A program made the translations under genes and the position numbers. The notes under the pieces are model-generated. The model worked only from the letters and a program-made list of their open reading frames with translations, had not been told where the DNA came from and made no database searches. DNA of 64,000 bases, taken from NCBI RefSeq assembly GCF_003347665.1, contig NZ_QDGA01000012.1:1-64000 (forward strand). Reading direction: 5' to 3'. Numbering within the stretch: the first letter of the stretch is position 1; every line of letters starts with the position of its first letter. This stretch comes from Microvirga calopogonii (GTDB taxonomy: Bacteria; Pseudomonadota; Alphaproteobacteria; Rhizobiales; Beijerinckiaceae). Positions 8,328 to 16,982 of this stretch are shown here, in pieces.

Positions 8328-9965
8328 ATGCCTATCCTGCCGAAAGCCGATATCATCCTCACGAACGGCCGCGTCTTTCGCGGATTCTCAGAGCGGGTGA
8401 CCGAAGCCGTTGCCTTGTGGGCCGGTCAGGTTCTCGCTGCAGGATCGGCGGCCGACATGGAGCCCCTTATCGGGCCGTCGACCCAGGTGATCGATCTTCG
8501 AGGCCGCCTCGCGACCCCGGGACTGTGCGACTCTCACATGCATCTTCTCCCCTATGGCGTAATCATGGGACATGTGGACGTGCGCGCATCCTCCGCGCCG
8601 ACACTTGCGGCTTTGCTCGACAAGGTTCGGCAGCGTGCCGCCGTCACGCCGCCGGGACAGTGGATTCAAGGGCGTGGATACGACCAGTTCGAACTCGATG
8701 TGAGACGCCATCCGCTCCGGGAGGAGCTCGACGCGGCGGCGCCCGATCACCCGGTCGCGATCGTGCGGGCCTGCGGCCATGTTACGATCTGCAACTCGAA
8801 GGCGCTTGAACTGGCGGGCATCGACGAGACCACGCCCGTTCCCCAGGGAGGCGCCATCGAGCAACGGGACGGACGGCTCACCGGACTGCTGGCCGAGACC
8901 GGGCGCGACCAGCTCAAGGCGGTACTGCCGGAGCCGACGGACCAGGAACTCGTCCAGGCCATCGACGACGCCGGCCGCGCGTGCCTGTCCTACGGCATCA
9001 CCAGCGTGATGGATGCCGGTGTCGGCATGAGGGCAGGGTACCGCGAGGTCGCTGCCTATCGCACGGCCCAGCGCCTCCATCGTCTGCCTGTTCGGACGAC
9101 CCAGTGCCTACTCGGCGGGCCAGGAGGCATCGTGGAGCAAGCCTATGCGGACGGCGTGGTGACGGGTGTGGGCGATTCCATGCTGCGCGTGGGACCCGTG
9201 AAGATTTTTACCGACGGCAGTGCCGGTGGGCGAACCGCCGCCATGAGCGAGCCCTATCTCGGAGAGCCCAAGACCAACGGCCTGATGCTCCTGCACGACA
9301 ACGAGATGAACGATCTCGTGCATGATTATCACGCCAAAGGATATCAGCTTGCCGTCCATGCGATCGGCGATGCGGCCATCGAGCAGACCCTCAATGCCTT
9401 CGAACTCGCTCTTGAGGCCATGCCGGACTCAGACCGTCGTCACAGAATAGAGCATGCGGGCTATGCGAGAGCCGACCAGAATGCCCGCATGAAGCGACTG
9501 GGTGTTCAGCCCGTGCCGCAGCCGGTGTTCATCTACGACTTCGGTGATCTTTATGTTTCGGTTGTTGGCGAGAAGCGGGCGAAGCCCTCCTATCCGCTCA
9601 GGACATGGATCGATCTCGGCTTCAAGCCTGCTGCCGGCAGCGATGCTCCGGTCTGCGACATCAACCCCTTCCCGAACTTCTTCTCGATGCTGACCCGCAA
9701 GACGGCTCACGGAACCATCATGGACGAGCGGGAGGTGGTGTCCATCGAGCAGGCGATCATGGCCTTCACGGAATTCGGAGCCTATGTGAACAAGGCCGAG
9801 CACGAATGGGGGCGTCTCGTTCCCGGCCTTGCGGCAGATGTAGCGGTCTTTTCCCGCGATCTCCTGACGGCGTCCCCTGAAGAGATCCTGCATGACACCC
9901 GGTGCGACCTCACGATTCGCGGGGGCGAGATCGTGTTTGATCGCCATGGGGAGATGGCTAGCTGA
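8328..9965 (+). CDS. YtcJ-like metal-dependent amidohydrolase
   Basis: A 545-residue amidohydrolase family 3 protein. The first metal-binding motif is DSHMHLL near residue 67. A long insert domain, a QLAVHAIGDAAIEQTL segment and the final GSDAPVCDINPF (near 433) complete the TIM-barrel metal site. YtcJ-like enzymes hydrolyse amide or cyclic amide bonds, but the substrate is unknown. ATG 8328 is chosen because it begins the conserved N-terminal beta domain (ADIILTNGRVFRGF). It is divergent from aapJ and faces a minus-strand hydrolase cluster. It ends before a clear terminator. Confidence 0.85.
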   Translation: MPILPKADIILTNGRVFRGFSERVTEAVALWAGQVLAAGSAADMEPLIGPSTQVIDLRGRLATPGLCDSHMHLLPYGVIMGHVDVRASSAPTLAALLDKVRQRAAVTPPGQWIQGRGYDQFELDVRRHPLREELDAAAPDHPVAIVRACGHVTICNSKALELAGIDETTPVPQGGAIEQRDGRLTGLLAETGRDQLKAVLPEPTDQELVQAIDDAGRACLSYGITSVMDAGVGMRAGYREVAAYRTAQRLHRLPVRTTQCLLGGPGGIVEQAYADGVVTGVGDSMLRVGPVKIFTDGSAGGRTAAMSEPYLGEPKTNGLMLLHDNEMNDLVHDYHAKGYQLAVHAIGDAAIEQTLNAFELALEAMPDSDRRHRIEHAGYARADQNARMKRLGVQPVPQPVFIYDFGDLYVSVVGEKRAKPSYPLRTWIDLGFKPAAGSDAPVCDINPFPNFFSMLTRKTAHGTIMDEREVVSIEQAIMAFTEFGAYVNKAEHEWGRLVPGLAADVAVFSRDLLTASPEEILHDTRCDLTIRGGEIVFDRHGEMAS

Positions 9966-10001
9966 GTGCTACCCGTCGAACCAACAGCATTCGAATCTAA
10001 C

Positions 10002-10036
10002 AAGGCCCCGAATCCATTCGGAGCCTTTTGTCTTTT
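10002..10036 (+). terminator. Rho-independent terminator
   Basis: AAGGCCCCGAATCCATTCGG then AGCCTTTTGTCTTTT forms an imperfect stem (AAGGC/GCCTT with CCGAAT/ATTCGG inside) followed by a T-rich tail. It lies 36 bases after the YtcJ-like gene. It may also help terminate the converging minus-strand gene that ends at 10058. Confidence 0.7.
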
Positions 10037-10057
10037 GGACCGTCTGTTCGACGTAGC

Positions 10058-11521
10058 TTAATTGCGAATGGGAAAGACCCTGGGGCTCAGCTCCTCAAGC
10101 CCACGCCCGGCCCAGTCTCGTTGAGGCGCCGCCGCAATGGCTTCCGCCTGCCCCCTGCGCAGCATTTCGAGATCGTCGCTGATGTCGAAGTCGAGAATCT
10201 CGCCGTCTCTTACGACCTGACGCCCGTCCACGTAGACATCCTTGATAGCTCTGTCATTGGCGGAATAGATGAGGCTGCGAACAGGTTCGTAATCCGGCTG
10301 CATATAGGGATTGCTCATGTCGACGACCGAGAAATCTGCTTTGCAGCCGGGCGCGAGGCGTCCCAGATCGGGCCGATGGATCATGTCGGCACCAACAGCA
10401 GTGGCAGCCATGAATGCATCGTGGGTCGTGGCGGCCGTGAAGCTGCCTCCCACGATGCGGCCGGCGTAACAGGCCATGCGGAGTTCATCGAGCATGTTGT
10501 GCGGGAAGCTGTCCGTCCCGATGCCGCACCGGATGCCAGCCTTCACGTAGCGGGTCAATGTGTTCAGAGCGATGCCGCGGCGCGCGAAGACGACAGGACA
10601 ATGCGCCACCTGGGCGCCGCTGTCGCGCAGACGCTCGAAGTCGTTGGCGTGAGGCCAGTGCAGCCACGGATGGTCGTTCAGGAAGATGCAGTGGCCGATG
10701 ATCGTGTCGGGACCCAGCGCTCCGATCTTGTCGAGCCATTCGATGGGCGTGCAGCCATAGCGGCGCATGATTTCTTGAAACTCGACGATGCTCTGCGCGG
10801 CATGGATCTGGATCGGCTGGCCCCGCTCCCGTGCCGCATCGAGTGCGTCCCGGATCTGCCCCTCGGTGCAGGTATCGATCTGAGCCGGGCCGATGAACCC
10901 TGTGATGCGACCACTCGGATGTTTCGAGGAAGCATCCGCGATCTCGATGGCTTCGCGCAGCAGCCGGTCGCCGGTGGCCGGATCGAGGTCGTACTCCACC
11001 GAGTGGCCGTTGGTAGTCTTCCAGGGACCGGACCGGAACATGCCCCAGAGCACGGCGCGGATGCCGGTCTCCGCATATTCATCGGCCCAGGTCGTGCGGG
11101 GGCGACCGAGATCGCAGATCGTCGTGACGCCGCTTTTCAAGAGCTCGGACGTTGCCACGCGCAGGGCAGGGCGCGTGTATTCGGGACCGATCTGGAAGAC
11201 TGGCATGAATTCGTAGAGCGAACTCTGTCCGAGGCGCGGGCTGCCCAGTTCCTCCAGCATTCCTTTCCAACCGGGCTCATGTCCGGGATGACTGTGGATA
11301 TCCACGAAGCCAGGGATGATCATCATCTTGCTGGCGTCGACTTCAACATCGACAGGACCGGGATAGTCCTTGCCGACATGGACGATGTCCGAACCTCGGA
11401 TCACAAAATCCGCATTGCGGAGATAGACATGGGATCCAGCGGCTTCATCCCAGGCGACGATCCAGTCGCAGTTCCGGAAAAGCGTTGTCTTGGCGACAGG
11501 GGTGGTCATTTCGGGCTCCAA
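10058..11521 (-). CDS. Amidohydrolase, TrzA/AtzB/SsnA-like deaminase family
   Basis: A 487-residue member of the cytosine-deaminase-like amidohydrolase superfamily. Metal ligands are readable in VDIHSHPGHEP, IQIHAAQS, IIGHCIFL and GTDSFPHN. The C-terminal beta domain carries the usual PGCKADFSVVD motif. Members deaminate or dechlorinate heterocycles or open cyclic ureides; the substrate is not determined. It is a paralog of the gene at 12225 (shared motif order and C-terminal architecture). It is the last gene of the minus-strand cluster, after the racemase. Confidence 0.85.
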   Translation of the reverse strand: MEPEMTTPVAKTTLFRNCDWIVAWDEAAGSHVYLRNADFVIRGSDIVHVGKDYPGPVDVEVDASKMMIIPGFVDIHSHPGHEPGWKGMLEELGSPRLGQSSLYEFMPVFQIGPEYTRPALRVATSELLKSGVTTICDLGRPRTTWADEYAETGIRAVLWGMFRSGPWKTTNGHSVEYDLDPATGDRLLREAIEIADASSKHPSGRITGFIGPAQIDTCTEGQIRDALDAARERGQPIQIHAAQSIVEFQEIMRRYGCTPIEWLDKIGALGPDTIIGHCIFLNDHPWLHWPHANDFERLRDSGAQVAHCPVVFARRGIALNTLTRYVKAGIRCGIGTDSFPHNMLDELRMACYAGRIVGGSFTAATTHDAFMAATAVGADMIHRPDLGRLAPGCKADFSVVDMSNPYMQPDYEPVRSLIYSANDRAIKDVYVDGRQVVRDGEILDFDISDDLEMLRRGQAEAIAAAPQRDWAGRGLEELSPRVFPIRN

Positions 11522-11545
11522 GAGGCGGGGAAACGATAGGAGTTT

Positions 11546-12217
11546 TCAGGATGCGAGCGCCTGCGAGAGGCGAACATGGCTGACAGCCATGCCAACAGCG
11601 GCCTGGGTCGGCTCGACGACAGGGATGCCGACCGCGTCTTGCAGCGCGGCACGGTATCGGGCCATGCCGGCGCATCCCATGACGAGAACGTCGGCGCCGT
11701 GCACGTCTCTCAACGTCTGCCCGACATCGGCCATGCGGGCCAACGTTCGATCTTCATCGGAGAGTTCTGCAACGCTGAGCCCGATCGGAAGATCGGCTGC
11801 GAAGCGATCCATGACGCCCATCGCGCCGAAATAGCGAAGATGCCTTGGGATGGATGTCGGCAGGATCGCGATGACGCCGAAGCGCTGACCGAATGTGAGT
11901 GCCGTCAGCACGCCACATTCGGCGATGCCGAGAACGCGATGGCGGCTCTGTTCGCGAAGGGCGTGGAGGCCTGGATCCGAAAAGCAGGCAATGACGAACG
12001 CGCCTGCACTCTCCTCCAAGTCAGCCGCCTTGCGCAGGATCGGCGTGACCACGCCGTCGACATCCCGCTGAGACTGGATGCCGGGCGGGCCTTCGGCCAG
12101 GGAGAGACAGACAATCTCCGGCCCATCGGTGCTTCGCAGGGGTGCCACGGCCTTGTCGATCTCTGCCGTGACGGTTTGGGATGAATTCGGATTGATCACA
12201 TAGACCGGGGAGCCCAT
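11546..12217 (-). CDS. Asp/Glu/hydantoin racemase family protein
   Basis: A 223-residue protein starting MGSPVYVINPNSSQTVTAEI, the family start of hydantoin/Asp-Glu racemases. The two catalytic cysteines are visible as AFVIACFSDPGLHAL near residue 80 and VLVMGCAGMARY near 185. Hydantoin racemase interconverts D- and L-5-substituted hydantoins, which fits the neighbouring dihydropyrimidinase-like gene. I chose ATG 12217 because the upstream in-frame extension has no family similarity and runs into the next gene. Only 7 bases separate it from the preceding gene's stop, so it is in an operon. Confidence 0.88.
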   Translation of the reverse strand: MGSPVYVINPNSSQTVTAEIDKAVAPLRSTDGPEIVCLSLAEGPPGIQSQRDVDGVVTPILRKAADLEESAGAFVIACFSDPGLHALREQSRHRVLGIAECGVLTALTFGQRFGVIAILPTSIPRHLRYFGAMGVMDRFAADLPIGLSVAELSDEDRTLARMADVGQTLRDVHGADVLVMGCAGMARYRAALQDAVGIPVVEPTQAAVGMAVSHVRLSQALAS

Positions 12218-12224
12218 GATCGTC

Positions 12225-13673
12225 TTACCCTCGGCGTGCAAGCGGCAGGGAGTAGGGGGAGAGAACAGACAGCGGGCGGCCCTGGGGATCGTCCCGCTCA
12301 GCCCGCCGGCAGGCGCGCTTCTGTGTATCTTGCAGCTCGCGAACCGCGCCTTCATAGTCGAGATTGACGACGCGGCGGTCCTTCAGGACAGCGTGTCCAT
12401 CCACGTAAACGTCGCGAACGGCGCGCTCCGCAGCGCAATGGATCAGATTGCGTAACGGATCGTGAACGGGTTGCATGGCTGGATGGCTCAAATCCACTAA
12501 TGCAAGATCCGCCTTGGCGCCGGCCGTCAGCCGTCCTATGTCGTCTCGGCCGAGGGCTTTCGCCCCGCCCGTCGTTGCAACCGCGAACAGGCTGCCCGTA
12601 TCGAGATCGAAAACGCTGCGGCCGGAAATGCGCGAGCAGATCAGCGCCTCCCGCATTTCTTCCAGCATGTTGAACGGGTAGCTGTCGGTGCCGAGCCCGA
12701 CATTGACGCCGGCACGGCGATAGGCGCCGAGGCTTTCCAGGGTCATGCCGCTGCGCGCGAACGTGACGGGGCAATGGGCGACCGATGTTCCGCTTGCGGC
12801 GAGCCGTGCAAGGTCGTCACGACTGCGCTGCCTTGTCCAGGAATGGTGATCGAGAAAGATGCAATGGCCCAGGATCAGGTCCGGTCCGAGGACGCCGAGG
12901 CGCTCCAGAAACGCCGGGGCGGTCTCCCCGGTACGCCGCAGCAATTCCTCATGCTCGGCCATGGTCTGGGCCGCATGGATGGTGACGCGCATTCCGCGGC
13001 GGCGTGCCTCAGTGACGGCTTCCTGGATCAGCTCCTCGGAACAGGTCTCGATCTGGGATGGGGCGATCACGCCATCGATGCGGCCGCTCGGATGCGCGCG
13101 TGCTTTATCAACGAAAGTCAGGGCTTCGGCATATCGCTCGCGACCCTGGGCTCTGTTCCAGTCGAAGTCGAGGCGGTGGCTGCCGGCCATGCGCCATTGC
13201 GCTTCCCGGAAGCCAGGCGCGAGATATGCCCGCAAGCCGCTCTCGGCAGCAAGAGAGAGCCAGGTCGGAGAGGGCGATGCGATGTCGAGATGAGTGGTCA
13301 CGCCGCTGCGCATCAGGTCGCTCAGCATCACCGTCTGGCAGGCTGCCTTGGCATCCATATCGGCATCGACCAGGGCTGAATACTCATACAGAGCATTGCC
13401 CCAGAGAGCGGCCGTTCCGACATCCTCGAAAAGACCCTTGGCAATCGGCTCGTCGCCGGAATGGCAATGGATGTTGACGAGGCCGGGCATGACCATGACG
13501 CCTGCGCCGATGATCACTTCATCGGCATGGCCCTCAAAAGCCGGGCCGACATACAGGATGCCGGATGCCGAGAAGGCTATATCGGCGTCCTGCATGTAAA
13601 CGTGTTGCGAAGCGTCCGCGTCCCACGCAATGGCCCAGTCGGCCTTTCGAACAACCTTGATTGTGTCAGTCAT
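12225..13673 (-). CDS. Amidohydrolase, TrzA/AtzB/SsnA-like deaminase family (paralog)
   Basis: A 482-residue paralog of the 10058 gene. Metal ligands lie in VNIHCHSGDEP, VTIHAAQT, LGHCIFLDHH and GTDSYPFN. The C-terminal segment GAKADLALVDLSHPAMQPVHDPLRNLIHCA closely parallels the other copy (CKADFSVVDMSNPYMQPDYEPVRSLIYSA). This suggests tandem duplication followed by separation by the racemase gene. The substrate is probably a heterocyclic amide or amine. The start is ATG 13673. It lies between the dihydropyrimidinase-like gene and the racemase. Confidence 0.85.
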   Translation of the reverse strand: MTDTIKVVRKADWAIAWDADASQHVYMQDADIAFSASGILYVGPAFEGHADEVIIGAGVMVMPGLVNIHCHSGDEPIAKGLFEDVGTAALWGNALYEYSALVDADMDAKAACQTVMLSDLMRSGVTTHLDIASPSPTWLSLAAESGLRAYLAPGFREAQWRMAGSHRLDFDWNRAQGRERYAEALTFVDKARAHPSGRIDGVIAPSQIETCSEELIQEAVTEARRRGMRVTIHAAQTMAEHEELLRRTGETAPAFLERLGVLGPDLILGHCIFLDHHSWTRQRSRDDLARLAASGTSVAHCPVTFARSGMTLESLGAYRRAGVNVGLGTDSYPFNMLEEMREALICSRISGRSVFDLDTGSLFAVATTGGAKALGRDDIGRLTAGAKADLALVDLSHPAMQPVHDPLRNLIHCAAERAVRDVYVDGHAVLKDRRVVNLDYEGAVRELQDTQKRACRRAERDDPQGRPLSVLSPYSLPLARRG

Positions 13674-13728
13674 GATCTATCGGCCAATGCAATGGGTTGA
13701 GTGTTAAGGGAGCAAGCTGCCGGCGTGA

Positions 13729-15189
13729 TCACAGGAGGTGTGCGCCGAAATTGGTGGCGGGATCGAACTCAGGACTGAGCCTGCCAGTCGGCCACATGGA
13801 GGGCGCGATGCCACGCAGCTGCAGCTGTCCCGATCCGGGAGACGCCTGAAGCCGTCCGTCGGCGATGATCGTGTCGCCGCGGCGCAGCACGATCTCCGGC
13901 CAGCCTTTCAGCCTGCGACCCGCAAAGGGATTATAGCCGACATTGTCATGCAGGCCGTCATCCCGGAGAACCGTCTCCCGGTCGGGATCCCAGATCGCGA
14001 TATCCGCATCGGCGCCCACTGTGATGGCGCCTTTTCGAGGATGAAGTCCGTAGATCTTCGCCGGGGCGGTGGCTGTCAGCTCGACGAATTTCTCGATGGT
14101 CGATCGACCCTGGCTCACCATGGCGTCGAAGAGCAGCGGCAGGCGGGTCTCCAGTCCCGGAAGTCCGTTTGCAATCTGCTTGAAATCCGGGTTTGCGCCA
14201 GCGGCAAGCTTGCCGCTTTCATCGAATCGGTAAGGGGCATGGTCGGAGGAAACGATCTGGAGGTCGCCAAGATCAAGCCCGCGCCACAGGGCCTCCTGGT
14301 CCGAGATCGTGCGTGGAGGAGGGGAACACATCCATTTGGCGCCCTCGACGCCCGGACGGTCGAGATCCCGGGCGGTCAGGAACAGGTATTGCGGACAGGT
14401 TTCCGCGAAGACCTTGATGCCCTCACCGCGTGCGCGCCGGATGATCGCGGCGCCCTCCGCAGTCGAGACGTGGAACAGCATGACAGGCTGGTCCAGAAGC
14501 TGGGAAAACCGGATGAGGCGCTCGAAAGCCTCGATCTCGCACACCCGCGGGTGACTGACGCCATGGAATTTCGGCTCAACGTATCCACGGCCTATGAGTC
14601 TCTCGGCCATCCATTTGATCATGCCGTGGTTCTCGGCATGAGCGCAAACCAGGGCTCCGTGTTTGCGGGCCACCATCATCACGTCGAGGACCTGCTCGTC
14701 GAGGAGGCGCACCCGATCATAAGTCATGAAGATCTTAATCGACCGATGGCCGGTCTCGATCAGCTCCGGCAGATCCCGCTCCAATGTTTCAGGTGTCGGA
14801 TCGGAGATCCAGAGATGGAAGGCATAGTCCGTCACCGCGCCGGCTGCCGCGAGGCGCGCGTAGTTCTCCACGACATCGCGCAGACTGTCTCCCCGATGTT
14901 GGGCCGCAAAGGAAATGACCGTCGTCGTTCCGCCGAACGCTGCGGAGCGTGTCGCCGTCTCGAAGGTATCGGCATTCATCAATCCGCCACCGGAGAGTTG
15001 CTCGATATGGCAATGCGCATCCACGCCACCGGGCAGAACGAGCTTGCCGGCAGCATCGATGCTAGCCCGGGCCTGAAGCTCTCGGCCCAAAGCGGCGATC
15101 GTTCCATCGTGGATTGCCACATCCATCGTTGAGACGCCTTCGGTAGTCGCGACGCGTCCACCTTTGATGACGAGATCGTATTCTGCCAA
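13729..15189 (-). CDS. Dihydropyrimidinase / D-hydantoinase-like
   Basis: A 486-residue cyclic amidohydrolase. Metal ligands are GGVDAHCHIEQ, the carboxylated lysine region HRSIKIFMTYD, CAHAENHGM, LFHVSTAEGA and VSSDHAPYRF. These enzymes open dihydropyrimidines or 5-substituted hydantoins to carbamoyl amino acids. I place the start at TTG 15189: GGGGGGAG sits just upstream and the family N-terminus (AEYDLVIKGGRVATTEG) begins there. An ATG at 15246 would add 19 residues without family similarity. It is probably the first gene of the minus-strand cluster. HCHIEQ replaces the more common HTHLD. Confidence 0.87.
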   Translation of the reverse strand: MAEYDLVIKGGRVATTEGVSTMDVAIHDGTIAALGRELQARASIDAAGKLVLPGGVDAHCHIEQLSGGGLMNADTFETATRSAAFGGTTTVISFAAQHRGDSLRDVVENYARLAAAGAVTDYAFHLWISDPTPETLERDLPELIETGHRSIKIFMTYDRVRLLDEQVLDVMMVARKHGALVCAHAENHGMIKWMAERLIGRGYVEPKFHGVSHPRVCEIEAFERLIRFSQLLDQPVMLFHVSTAEGAAIIRRARGEGIKVFAETCPQYLFLTARDLDRPGVEGAKWMCSPPPRTISDQEALWRGLDLGDLQIVSSDHAPYRFDESGKLAAGANPDFKQIANGLPGLETRLPLLFDAMVSQGRSTIEKFVELTATAPAKIYGLHPRKGAITVGADADIAIWDPDRETVLRDDGLHDNVGYNPFAGRRLKGWPEIVLRRGDTIIADGRLQASPGSGQLQLRGIAPSMWPTGRLSPEFDPATNFGAHLL

Positions 15190-15453
15190 TAGGCTCCCCC
15201 CAAGGTCCCCGCAGGATCGTTTGTTATTCTCTTTGATGGGCTTCAATGTACGCAGACGGGCTGGGCCTCAGCAAGGAGAAGTTGGCGCAGACACAAGTCT
15301 AAGTTCGCCACTCCTGCGATGATGTAGGATATCGATCGGAGGTGCGGTCGATCTGCAGCGGTCGCTCAAAAGGATCGGGTGGAGTTCAAATCCTTCTGGA
15401 CCTGCTACCATGCACCTGTCAGATCCCTATGGCTCGATCGGAGGAGGAACAGC

Positions 15454-15699
15454 ATGTCGAGAGCACCTGGCGGACGTCGGACGACCGATCCCCTGAAAGC
15501 GGCAGAGGCAGCATTCAAGAAGGTCACCGCGAAGCCGATCGAAGGACCTCCCAAGACAACGGCGATCCCGGGCGTGAAAGAGACCATCACATTGCGCATC
15601 GACCAGGACGTGCTCGCGTATTTCCAGGAGGACGGTCCGGGCTGGCAGGAGCGTATCAACGCAGCCCTGCGCAAAGCCGCCGGGAAATCCGGCGACTGA
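15454..15699 (+). CDS. BrnA-like antitoxin family protein (orphan)
   Basis: An 81-residue protein. Its C-terminal half (KETITLRIDQDVLAYFQEDG, then GWQERINAALRKAAG) matches the BrnA/DUF4415 ribbon-helix-helix antitoxin pattern: a beta strand with alternating residues, then two helices. ATG 15454 follows a strong GGAGGAGGAA site. BrnA normally binds and represses its own promoter with the toxin BrnT encoded just upstream. No BrnT-like ORF is visible here on either side, so this copy is solitary and may be a free DNA-binding regulator. Confidence 0.7.
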   Translation: MSRAPGGRRTTDPLKAAEAAFKKVTAKPIEGPPKTTAIPGVKETITLRIDQDVLAYFQEDGPGWQERINAALRKAAGKSGD

Positions 15700-15745
15700 C
15701 TCTCTTCAACCGCTTTGTTGCGCGACAGGAATTGCCAAAGGCTGC

Positions 15746-16183
15746 TTACCACCGGTGCCGAGGTTCGTCCTGTCGCATGTCATCGGCAAACTCGGACCGA
15801 TCTTCATGGGGCTCATATCGACGGATGCGCTGCTGCTCATCGGTCCAGCGCGGCTCGCGTCGCAGCTCCGGTTCGCTGTCGCCACGAACGCCATTCAAGA
15901 GGGCAAGGCTGCCCTGCAGAGCGGAGCGAATCGCATCGATCGCGACATCGGCGATGTCGCGCAGGCGGAGATCCCCGATGCCGCTCCCGACGCGTTGCTG
16001 AGCTTGGCCGTAGGAAACATCCGGGGCACGCTCCGGAATCAGGCTCGAGAACACGCCGGCTCCACCCACGATGGCGAGCAGAGCCAGAGGAACCACAAGG
16101 CGGAACGCCAAGCCGATGACCCTGGTCACGACAACGTAGCCGATGATCAGGACGATTGCAGTCGCGATAATACCTGTGCTCAA
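15746..16183 (-). CDS. Membrane-anchored hypothetical protein
   Basis: A 145-residue protein with one or two N-terminal membrane spans (IIATAIVLIIGYVVVTRVIG and LVVPLALLAIVGGAGVF). A soluble, charged C-terminal half is rich in Arg, Glu and Asp and has no motif I recognise. It is convergent with the BrnA-like gene. The start is ATG 16183. The length and hydrophobic pattern look genuine, and no function is assigned. Confidence 0.6.
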   Translation of the reverse strand: MSTGIIATAIVLIIGYVVVTRVIGLAFRLVVPLALLAIVGGAGVFSSLIPERAPDVSYGQAQQRVGSGIGDLRLRDIADVAIDAIRSALQGSLALLNGVRGDSEPELRREPRWTDEQQRIRRYEPHEDRSEFADDMRQDEPRHRW

Positions 16184-16329
16184 GGTGCCTTTAACCTCGT
16201 AATGGTCGGTGGGGAGTGCAGGCCATCGGGGAGATCAACGGCTTTTTTATGAACCCGATGCGTCGACACGGGCAGGACGAGCCCGGGAGCCGATGCTGCA
16301 ATCCCGGACGTGCGCATCGTCGCGAGTGG

Positions 16330-16364
16330 AAAGCGGGGTTCCACATTGCCGCACGATGCGCTAA
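16330..16364. repeat. Degenerate palindromic repeat, family B
   Basis: GAAAGCGGGGTTCCACATTGC then CGCACGATGCGCTAAC resembles the family-B repeat with several substitutions. It lies immediately upstream of the tRNA-Leu gene. Confidence 0.45.
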
Positions 16365-16376
16365 CAGAGTGCCAGC

Positions 16377-16461
16377 GCGGCCGTGGCGGAATTGGTAGAC
16401 GCACTACCTTGAGGTGGTAGCGGGGAGACCCGTGGAGGTTCGAGTCCTCTCGGCCGCACCA
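16377..16461 (+). tRNA. tRNA-Leu (anticodon GAG)
   Basis: An 85-base type II tRNA. The acceptor arms GCGGCCG / CGGCCGC pair perfectly and the CCA end is encoded (16459-16461). The anticodon stem CTACC/GGTAG encloses the loop TTGAGGT, giving anticodon GAG for CUC/CUU leucine codons. The long variable arm CGGGGAGACCCGT and the T-arm GGAGGTTCGAGTCCTCT are both typical of leucine tRNAs. Confidence 0.97.
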
Positions 16462-16526
16462 TTCATTCAAATGTCGAGCGCGGCCTCCCGGAACCGGGAT
16501 CATCGATGGCAAATGAGAAAACGAGA

Positions 16527-16572
16527 GAGCGCCCCGACCGAAGCGCTGTCTCAAGCCTCGATTGGGGCGCTC
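16527..16572. other. Long-loop inverted repeat
   Basis: GAGCGCCCC (16527-16535) and GGGGCGCTC (16564-16572) are perfectly complementary with a 28-base spacer, downstream of tRNA-Leu. No T-run follows. It may be a processing or termination structure for the tRNA transcript, but the function is not shown. The remaining intergenic sequence up to 16724 shows nothing else. Confidence 0.35.
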
Positions 16573-16724
16573 ATGTGCCAAGGGAATGACGCACATCCTG
16601 GATGTAGGTCGCTCATTGGAGCAGACAATCCCACATTCCTGCCAAGTTCTGGCCAACCTTGAGACACCGTGCGAGCGTGTTGAGGGCGGCATTCAACACC
16701 GACAGTTCCACGCGATTCATAGGA

Positions 16725-16928
16725 ATGACCGATACACAGATCTTCGCTTTTCTGGTGATGCCTTTCCTGTTCGTCCTGTCCTGCAGTGCTGTGTTCTTCA
16801 GCCGTGAGAGGACGAAGCCGGAGAAACCAGTCGCGCCTCGCAAGCCTGTGACTCGGCCAAACGCATACACGCGCAAGCCACGCAATCGATCGACGTCAGC
16901 CAAGCGGTCCGACGCGGCAGAGAATTAG
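16725..16928 (+). CDS. Small single-span membrane protein
   Basis: A 67-residue protein. MTDTQIFAFLVMPFLFVLSC is a hydrophobic N-terminal segment that could be a membrane anchor, followed by a basic, proline-rich tail (KPEKPVAPRKPVTRPNAYTR). ATG 16725 follows a weak AGGA; an upstream ATG at 16659 would add 22 residues of unrelated composition. No family is recognised. It is convergent with the coxE-like gene. Confidence 0.5.
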   Translation: MTDTQIFAFLVMPFLFVLSCSAVFFSRERTKPEKPVAPRKPVTRPNAYTRKPRNRSTSAKRSDAAEN

Positions 16929-16982
16929 CCATGCCTCTTGCGACAACGCGCAAGGGAGTTCATCGCGCGGCATGTTCAAGCC

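Noticed and set aside
10028-11539. 503-residue plus-strand frame opposite the amidohydrolase
   Set aside because: Reverse-frame shadow of a conserved metal hydrolase whose ligands are all readable on the minus strand.
16180-16692. A 170-residue minus-strand frame (WCGREDSNLHGSPRYHLKVV ...)
   Set aside because: It is the reverse complement of tRNA-Leu and its flanks; this is a well-known spurious protein type produced by tRNA genes.
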